A stretch of DNA of 14,180 nt from an uncultured Bacillaceae bacterium (GTDB lineage Bacteria; Bacillota; Bacilli; Bacillales; Amphibacillaceae), in contig CALAMD010000073.1 of the NCBI GenBank assembly GCA_937925695.1, positions 1 through 14,180 on the forward strand, read 5' to 3'. Shown one piece after another: positions 7,601 to 14,180 of this stretch (position 1 is its first letter; the number at the start of each line of letters is the position of its first letter). The position numbers and the translations under genes are program-made. The notes beneath the pieces were generated by a model. It was given only the letters and a program-made list of their open reading frames with translations. It was not told the DNA's origin and did no database searches.

Positions 7601-8252
7601 ATCATTTGGTAGTAAATATTGAACTGATGTCATTTCCCCAAATTGACCAGTTAAAGCATAAAAGATGACCTATCTCAAGGGTCTAGCATCTAATCGTTAC
7701 TGAAGTATAGGCAAAAATGTATATTAACGATTGAGTAATAGAGTCAATGTCCCATTCGCTGTCATTATTGATTTGAAATGTCACTAAGGGTTGTTTTAAG
7801 TACTCCTCGCCATTGAAATTTGATTAAAGATGTTGCTAAGGGTTGTTTTAAGTACTCCTCGCCGTTGAAATTTGTTAAAGATGTTGCTAAGAGTAGTTTT
7901 AAATACATACTCGCCGTTATATTTGGTTATAGATGTAACTAAGGATCGTTTAAGTACCCGTTTTAGGGTGAAAATATGAGTATACGGGCACATAGAATAG
8001 ATTAATACGTCCATTCAGAACCAATATAGAAGTAACATGTAACATTTGAGTTTTTATTGACGCCGAAAATATGATTAAACAAGTAAATGATGTTTTGTGA
8101 GTTTTATCTAGCTTTTGTATTAATAAAACCTCAAATTTCCTCAATAAGCGAACAGGGCCTTTAAAAATACTTTTTCCGTAAATCTTCCTTCATTGAGATA
8201 CACCATCTACGCAATGACTATTCCTAATTTGAATAAATTTTTGAAAATTCAT
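7601..8252. other. Long intergenic stretch between serA terminator and blaI promoter
   Basis: About 650 nt without a supportable gene. It holds the tandem repeat array at 7754-7965. Outside the array the text is AT-rich; an imperfect inverted repeat near 8098-8132 (TGAGTTTTAT against ATAAAACCTCA) is the only other structure seen. Small open frames on the minus strand lack ribosome binding sites. Confidence 0.6.
7754..7965 (+). repeat. Tandem array of about 52-bp direct repeats (array A)
   Basis: Four units begin with ATGT at 7778, 7830, 7881 and 7933, giving periods of 52, 51 and 52 bp. The tail of an earlier unit starts near 7754. The core CTAAGGGTTGTTTTAAGTAC occurs identically at 7784-7803 and 7836-7855, degenerates at 7887-7906, and is shortened by one base at 7939-7957. 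Units one and two are identical over 28 bp from the core onward. The linker carries a TCGCCGTT-like and TTGATTAAAG-like segment. The same unit reappears near 14129. Function is unknown. Confidence 0.85.
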
Positions 8253-8281
8253 TTGACAAACTCATTCTACTCGAGTAGAAT
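8253..8281 (+). promoter_or_regulatory. Sigma-A promoter of the blaI-type operon
   Basis: TTGACA (8253-8258, perfect -35) and TAGAAT (8276-8281, 5 of 6) are separated by exactly 17 bp. Transcription would start near 8288. It is the best promoter in the window, and its spacer and -10 box are covered by a palindrome, as expected for a tightly repressed promoter. Confidence 0.82.
8264..8281 (+). promoter_or_regulatory. Palindromic operator 1, probable BlaI-type repressor site
   Basis: ATTCTACTCGAGTAGAAT is a perfect 18-bp palindrome covering the promoter spacer and -10 box. BlaI/MecI-family repressors bind short palindromes at their own promoters. The known Bla/Mec sites carry a TACA/TGTA core, whereas here the core is CTACTCGAGTAG. 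Confidence 0.75.
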
Positions 8282-8289
8282 AAAAATTA

Positions 8290-8307
8290 ATTCTATCGCA
8301 GTAGAAT
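8290..8307 (+). promoter_or_regulatory. Imperfect operator 2 just after the transcription start
   Basis: ATTCTATCGCAGTAGAAT repeats the outer arms ATTCTA and TAGAAT of operator 1 with the same 6-bp spacing but an asymmetric centre. Its centre lies 26 bp from that of operator 1. Two spaced sites suggest two repressor dimers. Confidence 0.62.
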
Positions 8308-8331
8308 GGAATGAGGAGGATTAAAAGAAAG

Positions 8332-8685
8332 ATGAAATTATATGATTCCGAATTGAAAGTAATGGATATTTTATGGGAAAAAGGTGAAACAGCAGCAAAA
8401 GACATCGCCGCTATATTAAAAAAAGAAGTGGGTTGGAGTAAATCAACGACCTATACTGTTCTTAAAAAATGTATTGAGAAAAAGGCGATTGAACGAGTTG
8501 AGCCAAATTTTATTTGTCGCCCATTAATCTCCAAAGAAGAAGTGCAGCTTTATGAGACAAATGAATTGATTGAAAAAATGTATGACGGGGCAGCTGATCA
8601 ATTAATTGCCAATCTATTAGATCGTCAAGAATTAACACCAGATGAAATCAAGCGACTAAAGGAACTCGTTAAAAACCTGGAGTGA
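8332..8685 (+). CDS. BlaI/MecI/CopY-family transcriptional repressor
   Basis: A 117-residue winged-helix repressor. It begins MKLYDSELKVMDILWEKGET and continues AAKDIAAILKKEVGWSKSTT, the usual BlaI pattern of LxVMxxLWExG followed by helix 2 and a recognition helix with S-T-T-Y-T-V-L-K-K (38-46). The C-terminal helices (about 72-117) should dimerise. Asn94-Leu95 aligns roughly with the Asn-Phe bond cut in BlaI/MecI on induction, which is an inference. I chose ATG 8332 because GAGGAGG (8313-8319) lies 12 nt upstream and the protein starts like the family. ATG 8311 is in frame but overlaps that ribosome binding site. It is followed after 6 nt by the M56 protease and probably represses its own promoter. 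It is not evidence of beta-lactam resistance. Confidence 0.9.
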   Translation: MKLYDSELKVMDILWEKGETAAKDIAAILKKEVGWSKSTTYTVLKKCIEKKAIERVEPNFICRPLISKEEVQLYETNELIEKMYDGAADQLIANLLDRQELTPDEIKRLKELVKNLE

Positions 8686-8691
8686 TCAGTA

Positions 8692-10461
8692 ATGAGTATT
8701 TTAAAAATGAGCATGATGGCGTCAATTTTAATTATCATCATTACGCTAATTAGAATGTTTGCCATTCATAAATTGCCAAAACAAATATTTGTCCTACTAT
8801 GGAGTATTGTTTTATGTCGATTAATCATTCCATTTTCAATTCCGATAAATATTTTTGCTAAGGAGCAACAAATAGAACCTATTGGTGAAGGTATATTTGA
8901 CTCGAGACACTTTGAAAAGATGATGGTACGAAATGATAACGTCGTAGCCCATCAATTTATTTATCAAGATCTAAGTCTCGCTAACCAAAGCCATGGATCT
9001 ATTTCCCCTTACATGTTGTTATGGCTTTTAGGTTCTATTTTCCTTGCTACCTATTTTATCGTTACACATATAAGATTTGTCAGAGAATACGAAACTTCAT
9101 TACCAGTTTGGCATCCGAATATAAATCAATGGTTGTCTACTTGTCCATTAAAGAGAAGGATAGATGTTAGAGAATCAGATAAAATTGTTTCACCACTAAC
9201 GTATGGACTTTTTCGGCCTATCATTCTATTACCGAAAGGAACAGACTATAACAATATACGTCACTTGAATTATGTGCTAACCCATGAGCTGATCCATATC
9301 AAGAGATTAGATGTTTTATACAAATGGTTGTTAGTGATAACGCTATGCATGCATTGGTTTAATCCAATAGTTTGGCTATTTTATCGATTAGCTAATCGGG
9401 ATCTTGAACTATCATGTGATGAAGCAGTGGTTAAGAAATACGGTGAATCAAACAAAGCAGAATATGCCTTAACTTTGATTAACTTAGCAGAAAAAGGAAG
9501 TAAGTGGGCACCCTTTTTAAGTAGTTTTAGCAAAAATTCCATCGAAGAAAGAATTATCGCGATTATGAAACCAAGGCGTAAAAATATCATTGGCGTTTTA
9601 CTCACAATGGTATTAATTTTCGGGACCACACTAGTTACTTATGCAGACACAAATGTAGCTTCCAATCAGGCAGGCGCTCGTTCGCTTCAGTTTTATGATC
9701 AAGTGGTTTCGGCGGAGGATTTCAAGCGTTTTGCCAGTCCCTATGGCGTTTCTGATAAGGTATATATTGATAAAAATGCTGAGGAAAGGCTGTTTATTGA
9801 AGGGGCTGTTTTTACCGAACAACATGTTTATGCACTCATCGGGCTAGCAGGAAATGTTAATCATGCTCTAGAGATGACTGGTCAATTTGTTGAAAGAAAT
9901 CATCAGTCAATTTATGATTTGGCGGATAATTTTAAAGAAATAAATCCTCAGGACGATATTCGGTATTTTTTATATCATGGTGAGTTTACAGACGAGGAAA
10001 TAAATTTCCATGACCATATAGGTGGCTACCTGAATTTAAATCTACGCATTCATGATAAAGATTATCAGTTGAAGGCAACAGTTTCACATGTAGCCAAAGA
10101 ATCTTTATTATTTGTCCCTGAAACAGATGAGGATCATGATATTTTCTATGACACGATTTTATTAACGCCTCGTGGATTACATTTGATTGGTCAAAGTGAT
10201 GAATTAACAATTAGTAAAGGTAAAATTGAGTACCCTCATTATCAGATAACAATTGTTAGAAACAATGATCAATTGATCAATATTAATTATGACAATAGTG
10301 GCTTAACCATTGATCATGATTTTGAGATTGAAGGCGGGCGTGGTAGTAACCATGAAGGCGAATTCTATCATACGTGGCATTTTAAAAATATTGAATTGGA
10401 TTTAACAGACATAACAGCTGTGATCATTAATGGGGTAACCTATCACGTATCTAATGATTAA
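8692..10461 (+). CDS. M56-family (BlaR1-like) membrane metalloprotease sensor with unknown outer domain
   Basis: A 589-residue integral membrane zinc protease. Membrane segments are near 3-20, 32-52, 107-127, 209-230 and 298-318. The zinc site is HELIH (198-202) with probable third ligand Glu239 in DLELSCDEAV, and PIILLPKG (176-183) also fits M56. In BlaR1 this domain acts after signalling to inactivate the BlaI-type repressor, and the repressor gene lies 6 nt upstream here. The C-terminal region (about 319-589) should face outward. It shows no clear SxxK/SxN/KTG penicillin-binding set and is rich in aromatic, acidic and beta-strand-like segments such as GGYLNLNLRIHDKDYQLKA. The ligand is thus not a beta-lactam by this evidence. 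GGAG (8679-8682) supports ATG 8692. Confidence 0.86.
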   Translation: MSILKMSMMASILIIIITLIRMFAIHKLPKQIFVLLWSIVLCRLIIPFSIPINIFAKEQQIEPIGEGIFDSRHFEKMMVRNDNVVAHQFIYQDLSLANQSHGSISPYMLLWLLGSIFLATYFIVTHIRFVREYETSLPVWHPNINQWLSTCPLKRRIDVRESDKIVSPLTYGLFRPIILLPKGTDYNNIRHLNYVLTHELIHIKRLDVLYKWLLVITLCMHWFNPIVWLFYRLANRDLELSCDEAVVKKYGESNKAEYALTLINLAEKGSKWAPFLSSFSKNSIEERIIAIMKPRRKNIIGVLLTMVLIFGTTLVTYADTNVASNQAGARSLQFYDQVVSAEDFKRFASPYGVSDKVYIDKNAEERLFIEGAVFTEQHVYALIGLAGNVNHALEMTGQFVERNHQSIYDLADNFKEINPQDDIRYFLYHGEFTDEEINFHDHIGGYLNLNLRIHDKDYQLKATVSHVAKESLLFVPETDEDHDIFYDTILLTPRGLHLIGQSDELTISKGKIEYPHYQITIVRNNDQLININYDNSGLTIDHDFEIEGGRGSNHEGEFYHTWHFKNIELDLTDITAVIINGVTYHVSND

Positions 10462-10583
10462 TGTAGCAGATTTACAATAATTTTTGAACTTCATAAGCAA
10501 TCTAACAATGGGAAAACAGATGCAACAATGATTGAACATTCATACATTCACTGGATTTTAAATAGAATGGGAGATTGAAAGAC

Positions 10584-11360
10584 TTGAAAACATTTATTTC
10601 TCTCTTAGCTGTGCATTTTCGTCAGGCTGTTTTTTCGTTCCGTTTTCTATTTAGTGTATGCGCTGTTGTCTTAGTGCTTACGTTTACGGTTTGGGATTGG
10701 ATTACGAATTTTGAGCCTCACCATGACGCCATCTATTTTTATGTCATCGGAATTGGAGGTGGGAGTTTATTTTTACTGACGGGTATTATACCGCTATTTA
10801 CCTTTGCTACTTCATTCGCTAGTGAATGGGAGCAGCGGGCTACGAGTTTTTGGATGATTCGGACAGGTATTCGTACATATTCCGTTAGTAAAATCATCAT
10901 GACAGCCCTTACTGGATTTTTAGTGACAGCCCTTGGGTTTTGTTTATTTATTTTATTGCTGGCGATCAAGTATCCCCTTTTATCATTTATTAGTACGGGG
11001 GATGCTTATGTAGGCTTATTAGAAGAAGAAGCGCCAGTCAAATATTTGCTGTTTCATATTACACATACCTCGTTAACATCTGCATTATTTGCTGTCACTG
11101 CTCTATGGGTTTCAACCTATATTCCGAACACCTTTGTGACGATTGCTTCACCTCTTGTTATATATATGATCGCTCATCGCTTCACGAGTCAACTTGAGAT
11201 TCCCGAGTATTTAAAAGCCCTTACGATCGTTGAGACTACTTATGATGCTGGATCACCTATATCCACGCTGTTATTAAAACTCGTCACTGTTGTGGTTCTC
11301 TGCATGTTGATGGGATTTATGATCGTTAGACAAATACGAAGGAGGGTATTCCATGCCTAA
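10584..11360 (+). CDS. ABC-2-like transporter permease subunit 1
   Basis: A membrane protein of about 258 residues with six predicted helices (near 16-38, 48-75, 96-120, 148-170, 175-195 and 224-244) and no soluble domain, fitting an ABC-2-type exporter permease. The segment ATSFASEWEQRATSFWMIRT between helices 2 and 3 resembles the cytoplasmic coupling loop of such permeases. I prefer TTG 10584 because GGGAG (10569-10573) lies 10 nt before it. TTG 10575 is in frame but only 1 nt from that site. The gap after the protease gene is 122 nt with no clear terminator or promoter. The stop overlaps the next permease by 8 nt, so the two are translationally coupled and probably form a heterodimer. Substrate is unknown. 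Confidence 0.75.
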   Translation: MKTFISLLAVHFRQAVFSFRFLFSVCAVVLVLTFTVWDWITNFEPHHDAIYFYVIGIGGGSLFLLTGIIPLFTFATSFASEWEQRATSFWMIRTGIRTYSVSKIIMTALTGFLVTALGFCLFILLLAIKYPLLSFISTGDAYVGLLEEEAPVKYLLFHITHTSLTSALFAVTALWVSTYIPNTFVTIASPLVIYMIAHRFTSQLEIPEYLKALTIVETTYDAGSPISTLLLKLVTVVVLCMLMGFMIVRQIRRRVFHA

Positions 11361-12207
11361 TGTAAGGCTTGTCCTATTTAGCGCCCTAGTGAATGTTAAA
11401 AAATGGCCCGTTAACCCACGGATTTATACATTAATCGCTTTGATTATTGCCTTTCTTGCCTATCATACGGCCGGTTTAACTGAATTGGCTAAAGAGCAGG
11501 GACTATCGCTCACACCCTGGATATTACCCCACCTTATGAATCCCCCTGTGTTGCAAGTGTTTGGCTGTTTAACGATTTTAATGTTTAGTGATGCGCCCTT
11601 TGTCGATCGACATATGCCTTTTATCGTTGTTCGATCAGGGAGGAAAAATTGGATTTTCGGGCAATTAGTCTATATTTTTGTTGCATCATTTATTTACACA
11701 TTATTTATTTTTCTTGTGTCTATTTTAGTACTCGTTCCTCAAGTTAAATTTTCCATGGATTGGGGAGTCGTATATAAGAGTTTAGCGATGGATTATAGTT
11801 TAGCACCTAGGGCAACAGTTTTTTTTAGCGAGGAGTTAATGAACATATTTTCACCGATCTCGGCAACTTTAATTAGTTTAGGCCTAATTTGGCTGGGAGC
11901 GGTATTTATTGGTGTATTAATTTTTTGTTTTAATATTGTTATCGGTCATATGAGTGGTTTGATTGCTGCTGGATTTTTCATCTTTATGTCCATATTTTCA
12001 ATTGTTCATGGGCGCATCGTTCTAGGAGAATGGATTATCTACATTTCGCCTATTAGTTGGATGAGTATATCCTTTATTGATTGGAATGGGACTGGTGATT
12101 TTCTATTGCCATCGGTGCAATATGTGTTAGGCTTTTTCATTGTCACAATCATCGTTATGAGTGTAGCTGCAATCAAAGTATTTTGTAAAAAAGATGTCCA
12201 AATTTAG
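11353..12207 (+). CDS. ABC-2-like transporter permease subunit 2
   Basis: A 284-residue membrane protein with about six hydrophobic helices (near 24-43, 66-78, 100-127, 172-198, 200-225 and 252-276). DRHMPFIVVRSGRKNWIFGQ (81-100) resembles the coupling loop before a helix in ABC-2 permeases of bacteriocin-immunity type. ATG 11353 follows AAGGAGGG and overlaps the end of the first permease gene, so the two halves are probably made in equal amounts. The ATPase gene follows 14 nt later. No homologue is identified with certainty. Confidence 0.75.
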   Translation: MPNVRLVLFSALVNVKKWPVNPRIYTLIALIIAFLAYHTAGLTELAKEQGLSLTPWILPHLMNPPVLQVFGCLTILMFSDAPFVDRHMPFIVVRSGRKNWIFGQLVYIFVASFIYTLFIFLVSILVLVPQVKFSMDWGVVYKSLAMDYSLAPRATVFFSEELMNIFSPISATLISLGLIWLGAVFIGVLIFCFNIVIGHMSGLIAAGFFIFMSIFSIVHGRIVLGEWIIYISPISWMSISFIDWNGTGDFLLPSVQYVLGFFIVTIIVMSVAAIKVFCKKDVQI

Positions 12208-12221
12208 GAGGTGGACTGGCT

Positions 12222-12863
12222 ATGGTGACTTATAAAGTAGAGGTAAAACATGCGGTGAAAAAATTTAAAGAGACGACTGCGCTAAAAGATGTTTCCGTCA
12301 AATTTGAGTCTGGTAAAATCCATGGGGTCATTGGTAGAAATGGTTCTGGAAAAACAGTCTTATTTAAGGCAATTTGTGGATTTATGAAACTTGATTCAGG
12401 CTCAATCACTGTTAATGGTCAGGAAGTGAAGCCGGCTGTAGCTCAAGATATTGGTCTCATTATTGAAGAGCCTGGTTTCATTGGCACGCTTAGTGGGTTT
12501 AAAAATTTACAGTTATTAGCTTCCATCCATCGAAAAACATCCGATGAAGATATTCGCAAAACCCTTGTGCAAGTTGGGCTTGATCCAGATAGTAACAAAC
12601 ATGTTCGCAAATACTCACTAGGTATGCGGCATCGACTTGGAATTGCTCAGGCGATTATGGAAAATCCAGATTTGTTAATTTTAGATGAACCGATGAATGG
12701 ATTGGATAAACAAGGCGTACTCGAGATGAGGGAATTATTTAAACAGTTAAATCGGCAAGGGACGACGATTATCTTATCTTCCCATTACGCGGAAGATATT
12801 GAAGCACTGTGTGATACTGTTTGTGAAATGGACCAAGGAACGTTAACGAGGTTAAAGATATAA
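12222..12863 (+). CDS. ABC transporter ATP-binding protein
   Basis: A 213-residue nucleotide-binding subunit that would power the two permeases encoded just upstream. It shows Walker A GRNGSGKT (38-45), a Q-loop region IIEEPGFIGTLSGFKNL (80-96) with Glu where Gln is usual, as often seen in bacitracin/lantibiotic exporter ATPases, signature YSLGMRHRLG (131-140), Walker B LLILDEP (151-157) with Glu156, D-loop and switch His188 in LSSH. It stops soon after the switch, without the C-terminal extension of many drug-export ATPases. AGGAGGT (12206-12212) overlaps the previous stop codon. The enzyme looks intact; one ATPase with two different permeases suggests a homodimer docking on a permease heterodimer. 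Confidence 0.95.
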   Translation: MVTYKVEVKHAVKKFKETTALKDVSVKFESGKIHGVIGRNGSGKTVLFKAICGFMKLDSGSITVNGQEVKPAVAQDIGLIIEEPGFIGTLSGFKNLQLLASIHRKTSDEDIRKTLVQVGLDPDSNKHVRKYSLGMRHRLGIAQAIMENPDLLILDEPMNGLDKQGVLEMRELFKQLNRQGTTIILSSHYAEDIEALCDTVCEMDQGTLTRLKI

Positions 12864-12949
12864 TTGGCGGATGACGGTGAAATAATCATAGTTGGATTTT
12901 ACGTGCTATTGTTTGCAGTTGAAATAACCTAAAGGAGGAGGAACGACCC

Positions 12950-14095
12950 TTGAAGAATATGCTGACTGCCATACCTGTTACCATACTGTTGCTTCTTTTT
13001 ACAGGTTGTGAAGAGCAAATTGAAAACAAACCAGAATTAAATTCCATCGATGTACCAGAACATCTTGTGATTGAGCTTGATGATGAACACGTAAATGAAG
13101 TTGAAACCGCTAGAATACATACAGCAAAATTTTTAGAATTGGATCCTCAATTGGTGGCAGAACAAGTATTGGCCGAGGACATTCATACAACTGAAGTTTA
13201 CGCCATGGGTTTACAGTTTCAGACGGCGGGGGAAGGCATCGAAGAATATTTAACAGTGTATGATGGTGGAAAAGCCTTTGGCAAATATAAAGATCAAGTA
13301 GATGGTGGATTTACCTATTCAAAATATGTAAAGGAAAAATTAATTCCATATTCTAATGTTGTTTCAATTGATCCAGGACCACCAATATTTGGCTCACAAA
13401 TAAATAAGCATGATTTGACGAGTGATTTTCAAACGTTCGTTGATTTGGAATTTATGGCTTACGAGGAAGTAGAACAGGTCATTTTAGCATGGTTTGAAAA
13501 AATAGGCATAACCGACATTGAAACAGAAGTTATTTATGCCCTTGATGCAGAAACCATGGATATGCATTATCAACGTTTTTTAGAGGTTGTCGGTGAAGCG
13601 AGTGATTTCAACTGGACGAAAGATGAGGAAGCATATTTAGTTCATCTTCGCCAAGTAATTGATCAAATCCCATTAATCAATTACATTTGGCAACAAGAAG
13701 TGAGGCAGGGGAACGAAGTCACAGAAACGCAATTATATGTTCTTTATAATCAAGACGGCGTTTATTCAGCTGATGTTCGCCAACTATATCACATTATAGA
13801 AAGCAGTGAGGAATACGAGTTGATTAGTAGTCAAGAAGCGCTACAGATACTCATTGATCATTATCAGGCGCAAATCATAACGACGGAAACAAAGGTTGAT
13901 CAGATGACCTTGTATTACGTTGGGGTCGTTGATGGTGATCAATATCAATTGGTACCAGCGTGGGTATTTAGAATAGCTGAATTTAAAGAGAGTGTTTCTG
14001 ATGATGGCAAATCTGAACCGTATTATGATTACAGCTTTTATGTGATTAATGCTGTTAATGGTAATCGAATTTCCAAGTCTAGTGAGACCCAGTAG
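12950..14095 (+). CDS. Hypothetical lipoprotein, last gene of the cassette
   Basis: A 381-residue protein of no family I recognise. It starts at TTG 12950 behind AAAGGAGGAGG (12931-12941), 8 nt away, with MKNMLTAIPVTILLLLFTGC. The FTGC lipobox predicts lipid attachment to Cys20 and an extracellular position. The mature part is strongly acidic and shows no catalytic motif. The C-terminal third, with MTLYYVGVVDG, YQLVPAWVF and YSFYVINAVNGNRI, recalls the two-lobed beta folds of Firmicute YycI-like or PepSY-like lipoproteins; this is only a resemblance. It lies 86 nt after the ATPase on the same strand. It may deliver or sense the exporter's substrate or protect the envelope. Confidence 0.7.
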   Translation: MKNMLTAIPVTILLLLFTGCEEQIENKPELNSIDVPEHLVIELDDEHVNEVETARIHTAKFLELDPQLVAEQVLAEDIHTTEVYAMGLQFQTAGEGIEEYLTVYDGGKAFGKYKDQVDGGFTYSKYVKEKLIPYSNVVSIDPGPPIFGSQINKHDLTSDFQTFVDLEFMAYEEVEQVILAWFEKIGITDIETEVIYALDAETMDMHYQRFLEVVGEASDFNWTKDEEAYLVHLRQVIDQIPLINYIWQQEVRQGNEVTETQLYVLYNQDGVYSADVRQLYHIIESSEEYELISSQEALQILIDHYQAQIITTETKVDQMTLYYVGVVDGDQYQLVPAWVFRIAEFKESVSDDGKSEPYYDYSFYVINAVNGNRISKSSETQ

Positions 14096-14122
14096 CCTAG
14101 TCAACCATATGAGGATTATTTT

Positions 14123-14145
14123 AATTACAACTCGTTGTTGTAATT
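14123..14145 (+). repeat. Perfect hairpin after the cassette
   Basis: AATTACAAC (14123-14131) and GTTGTAATT (14137-14145) form a 9-bp perfect stem with loop TCGTT. No T-run follows, so it is not a canonical terminator. Its right half is also the beginning of repeat array B. Confidence 0.6.
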
Positions 14146-14180
14146 GGATAGCAGATGTAACTAAGGTGTGTTTTAGATAC
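14129..14180 (+). repeat. Start of a second array of the 52-bp repeat (array B, cut by window end)
   Basis: The unit from about 14129 gives an ACTCGTTGTTG-like linker, then ATGT at 14155 and the core CTAAGGTGTGTTTTAGATAC (14161-14180). It lines up with the fourth unit of array A, which has TCGCCGTT, then ATGTAACTAAGG at 7933-7944, and it has the same orientation. The array may continue past the window. Confidence 0.65.

Noticed and set aside
7796..8014. Minus-strand 72-codon open frame with a 17-residue repeat
   Set aside because: It is the reverse translation of the tandem DNA array, whose 51-bp period keeps the frame open. No ribosome binding site precedes its start.
7950..8144. Minus-strand 64-codon open frame
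   Set aside because: It has a TTG start without a ribosome binding site, no recognisable domain, and overlaps the repeat region.
8332..10461. A beta-lactam resistance regulator pair
   Set aside because: The BlaI and M56 domains are present, but the sensor lacks a penicillin-binding domain and no beta-lactamase gene lies in the window.
10462..10583. Separate promoter and repressor operator before the first permease gene
   Set aside because: TTGAAC boxes occur at 10484 and 10532 but none has a good -10 at proper spacing, and only a lone TAGAAT half-site (10563-10568) resembles the operator.
12864..12932. Tiny hydrophobic frame starting at TTG directly after the ATPase stop
   Set aside because: It is only 22 codons, has no proper ribosome binding site and no recognisable family. 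It is probably chance, though a lost C-terminal extension of the ATPase cannot be excluded.

Overview
The window looks like chromosomal DNA of a low-GC Bacillota member, most likely a Bacillaceae species. The evidence is AT-rich sequence, strong GGAGG-type ribosome binding sites, several TTG or GTG starts, and proteins close to Bacillus PncA, PdxK, PlsY and SerA. An EhuBC-type ectoine/hydroxyectoine importer suggests a halophilic or osmotically stressed lifestyle. No rRNA, tRNA, CRISPR array, transposase or phage gene was seen.

Layout. (1) 1-1362, minus strand: the ectoine ABC importer, with lipoprotein receptor ehuB followed by the 5' part of permease ehuC, which runs off the left edge. A perfect hairpin lies between them. 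(2) 1807-3799, plus strand: a compact group of a divergent PlsY-type acyltransferase, a DUF456-type membrane protein with no ordinary start codon at its ribosome binding site, and a PdxK/ThiD-type kinase. (3) 3956-7553, plus strand: nicotinamidase pncA, a class V aminotransferase, and serA closed by a strong terminator. The aminotransferase next to serA probably supplies the phosphoserine transamination step. (4) 7554-8331: a long non-coding stretch with a tandem array of about 52-bp repeats, then a sigma-A promoter carrying a perfect 18-bp palindrome. (5) 8332-14095, plus strand: BlaI-type repressor, M56 (BlaR1-like) membrane metalloprotease with a non-penicillin-binding outer domain, two ABC-2-like permeases, one ABC ATPase and a lipoprotein of unknown family. 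(6) 14096-14180: a hairpin and the start of a second array of the same repeat in the same orientation.

How it fits together. Regions 1-3 are ordinary transport and cofactor/amino-acid metabolism, with some odd active sites. Region 5 is the most interesting part. By analogy with BlaI/BlaR1, an envelope signal sensed by the outer domain of the M56 protein would activate its cytoplasmic protease, inactivate the repressor, and release the palindromic operators. That would induce the ABC exporter and lipoprotein, as in self-regulated envelope-stress or antimicrobial-peptide detoxification modules. The cassette lies between two arrays of one direct repeat family, which raises the possibility that it is a recombinable unit. 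Function and mobility are inferences; the gene identities rest on motifs read directly.
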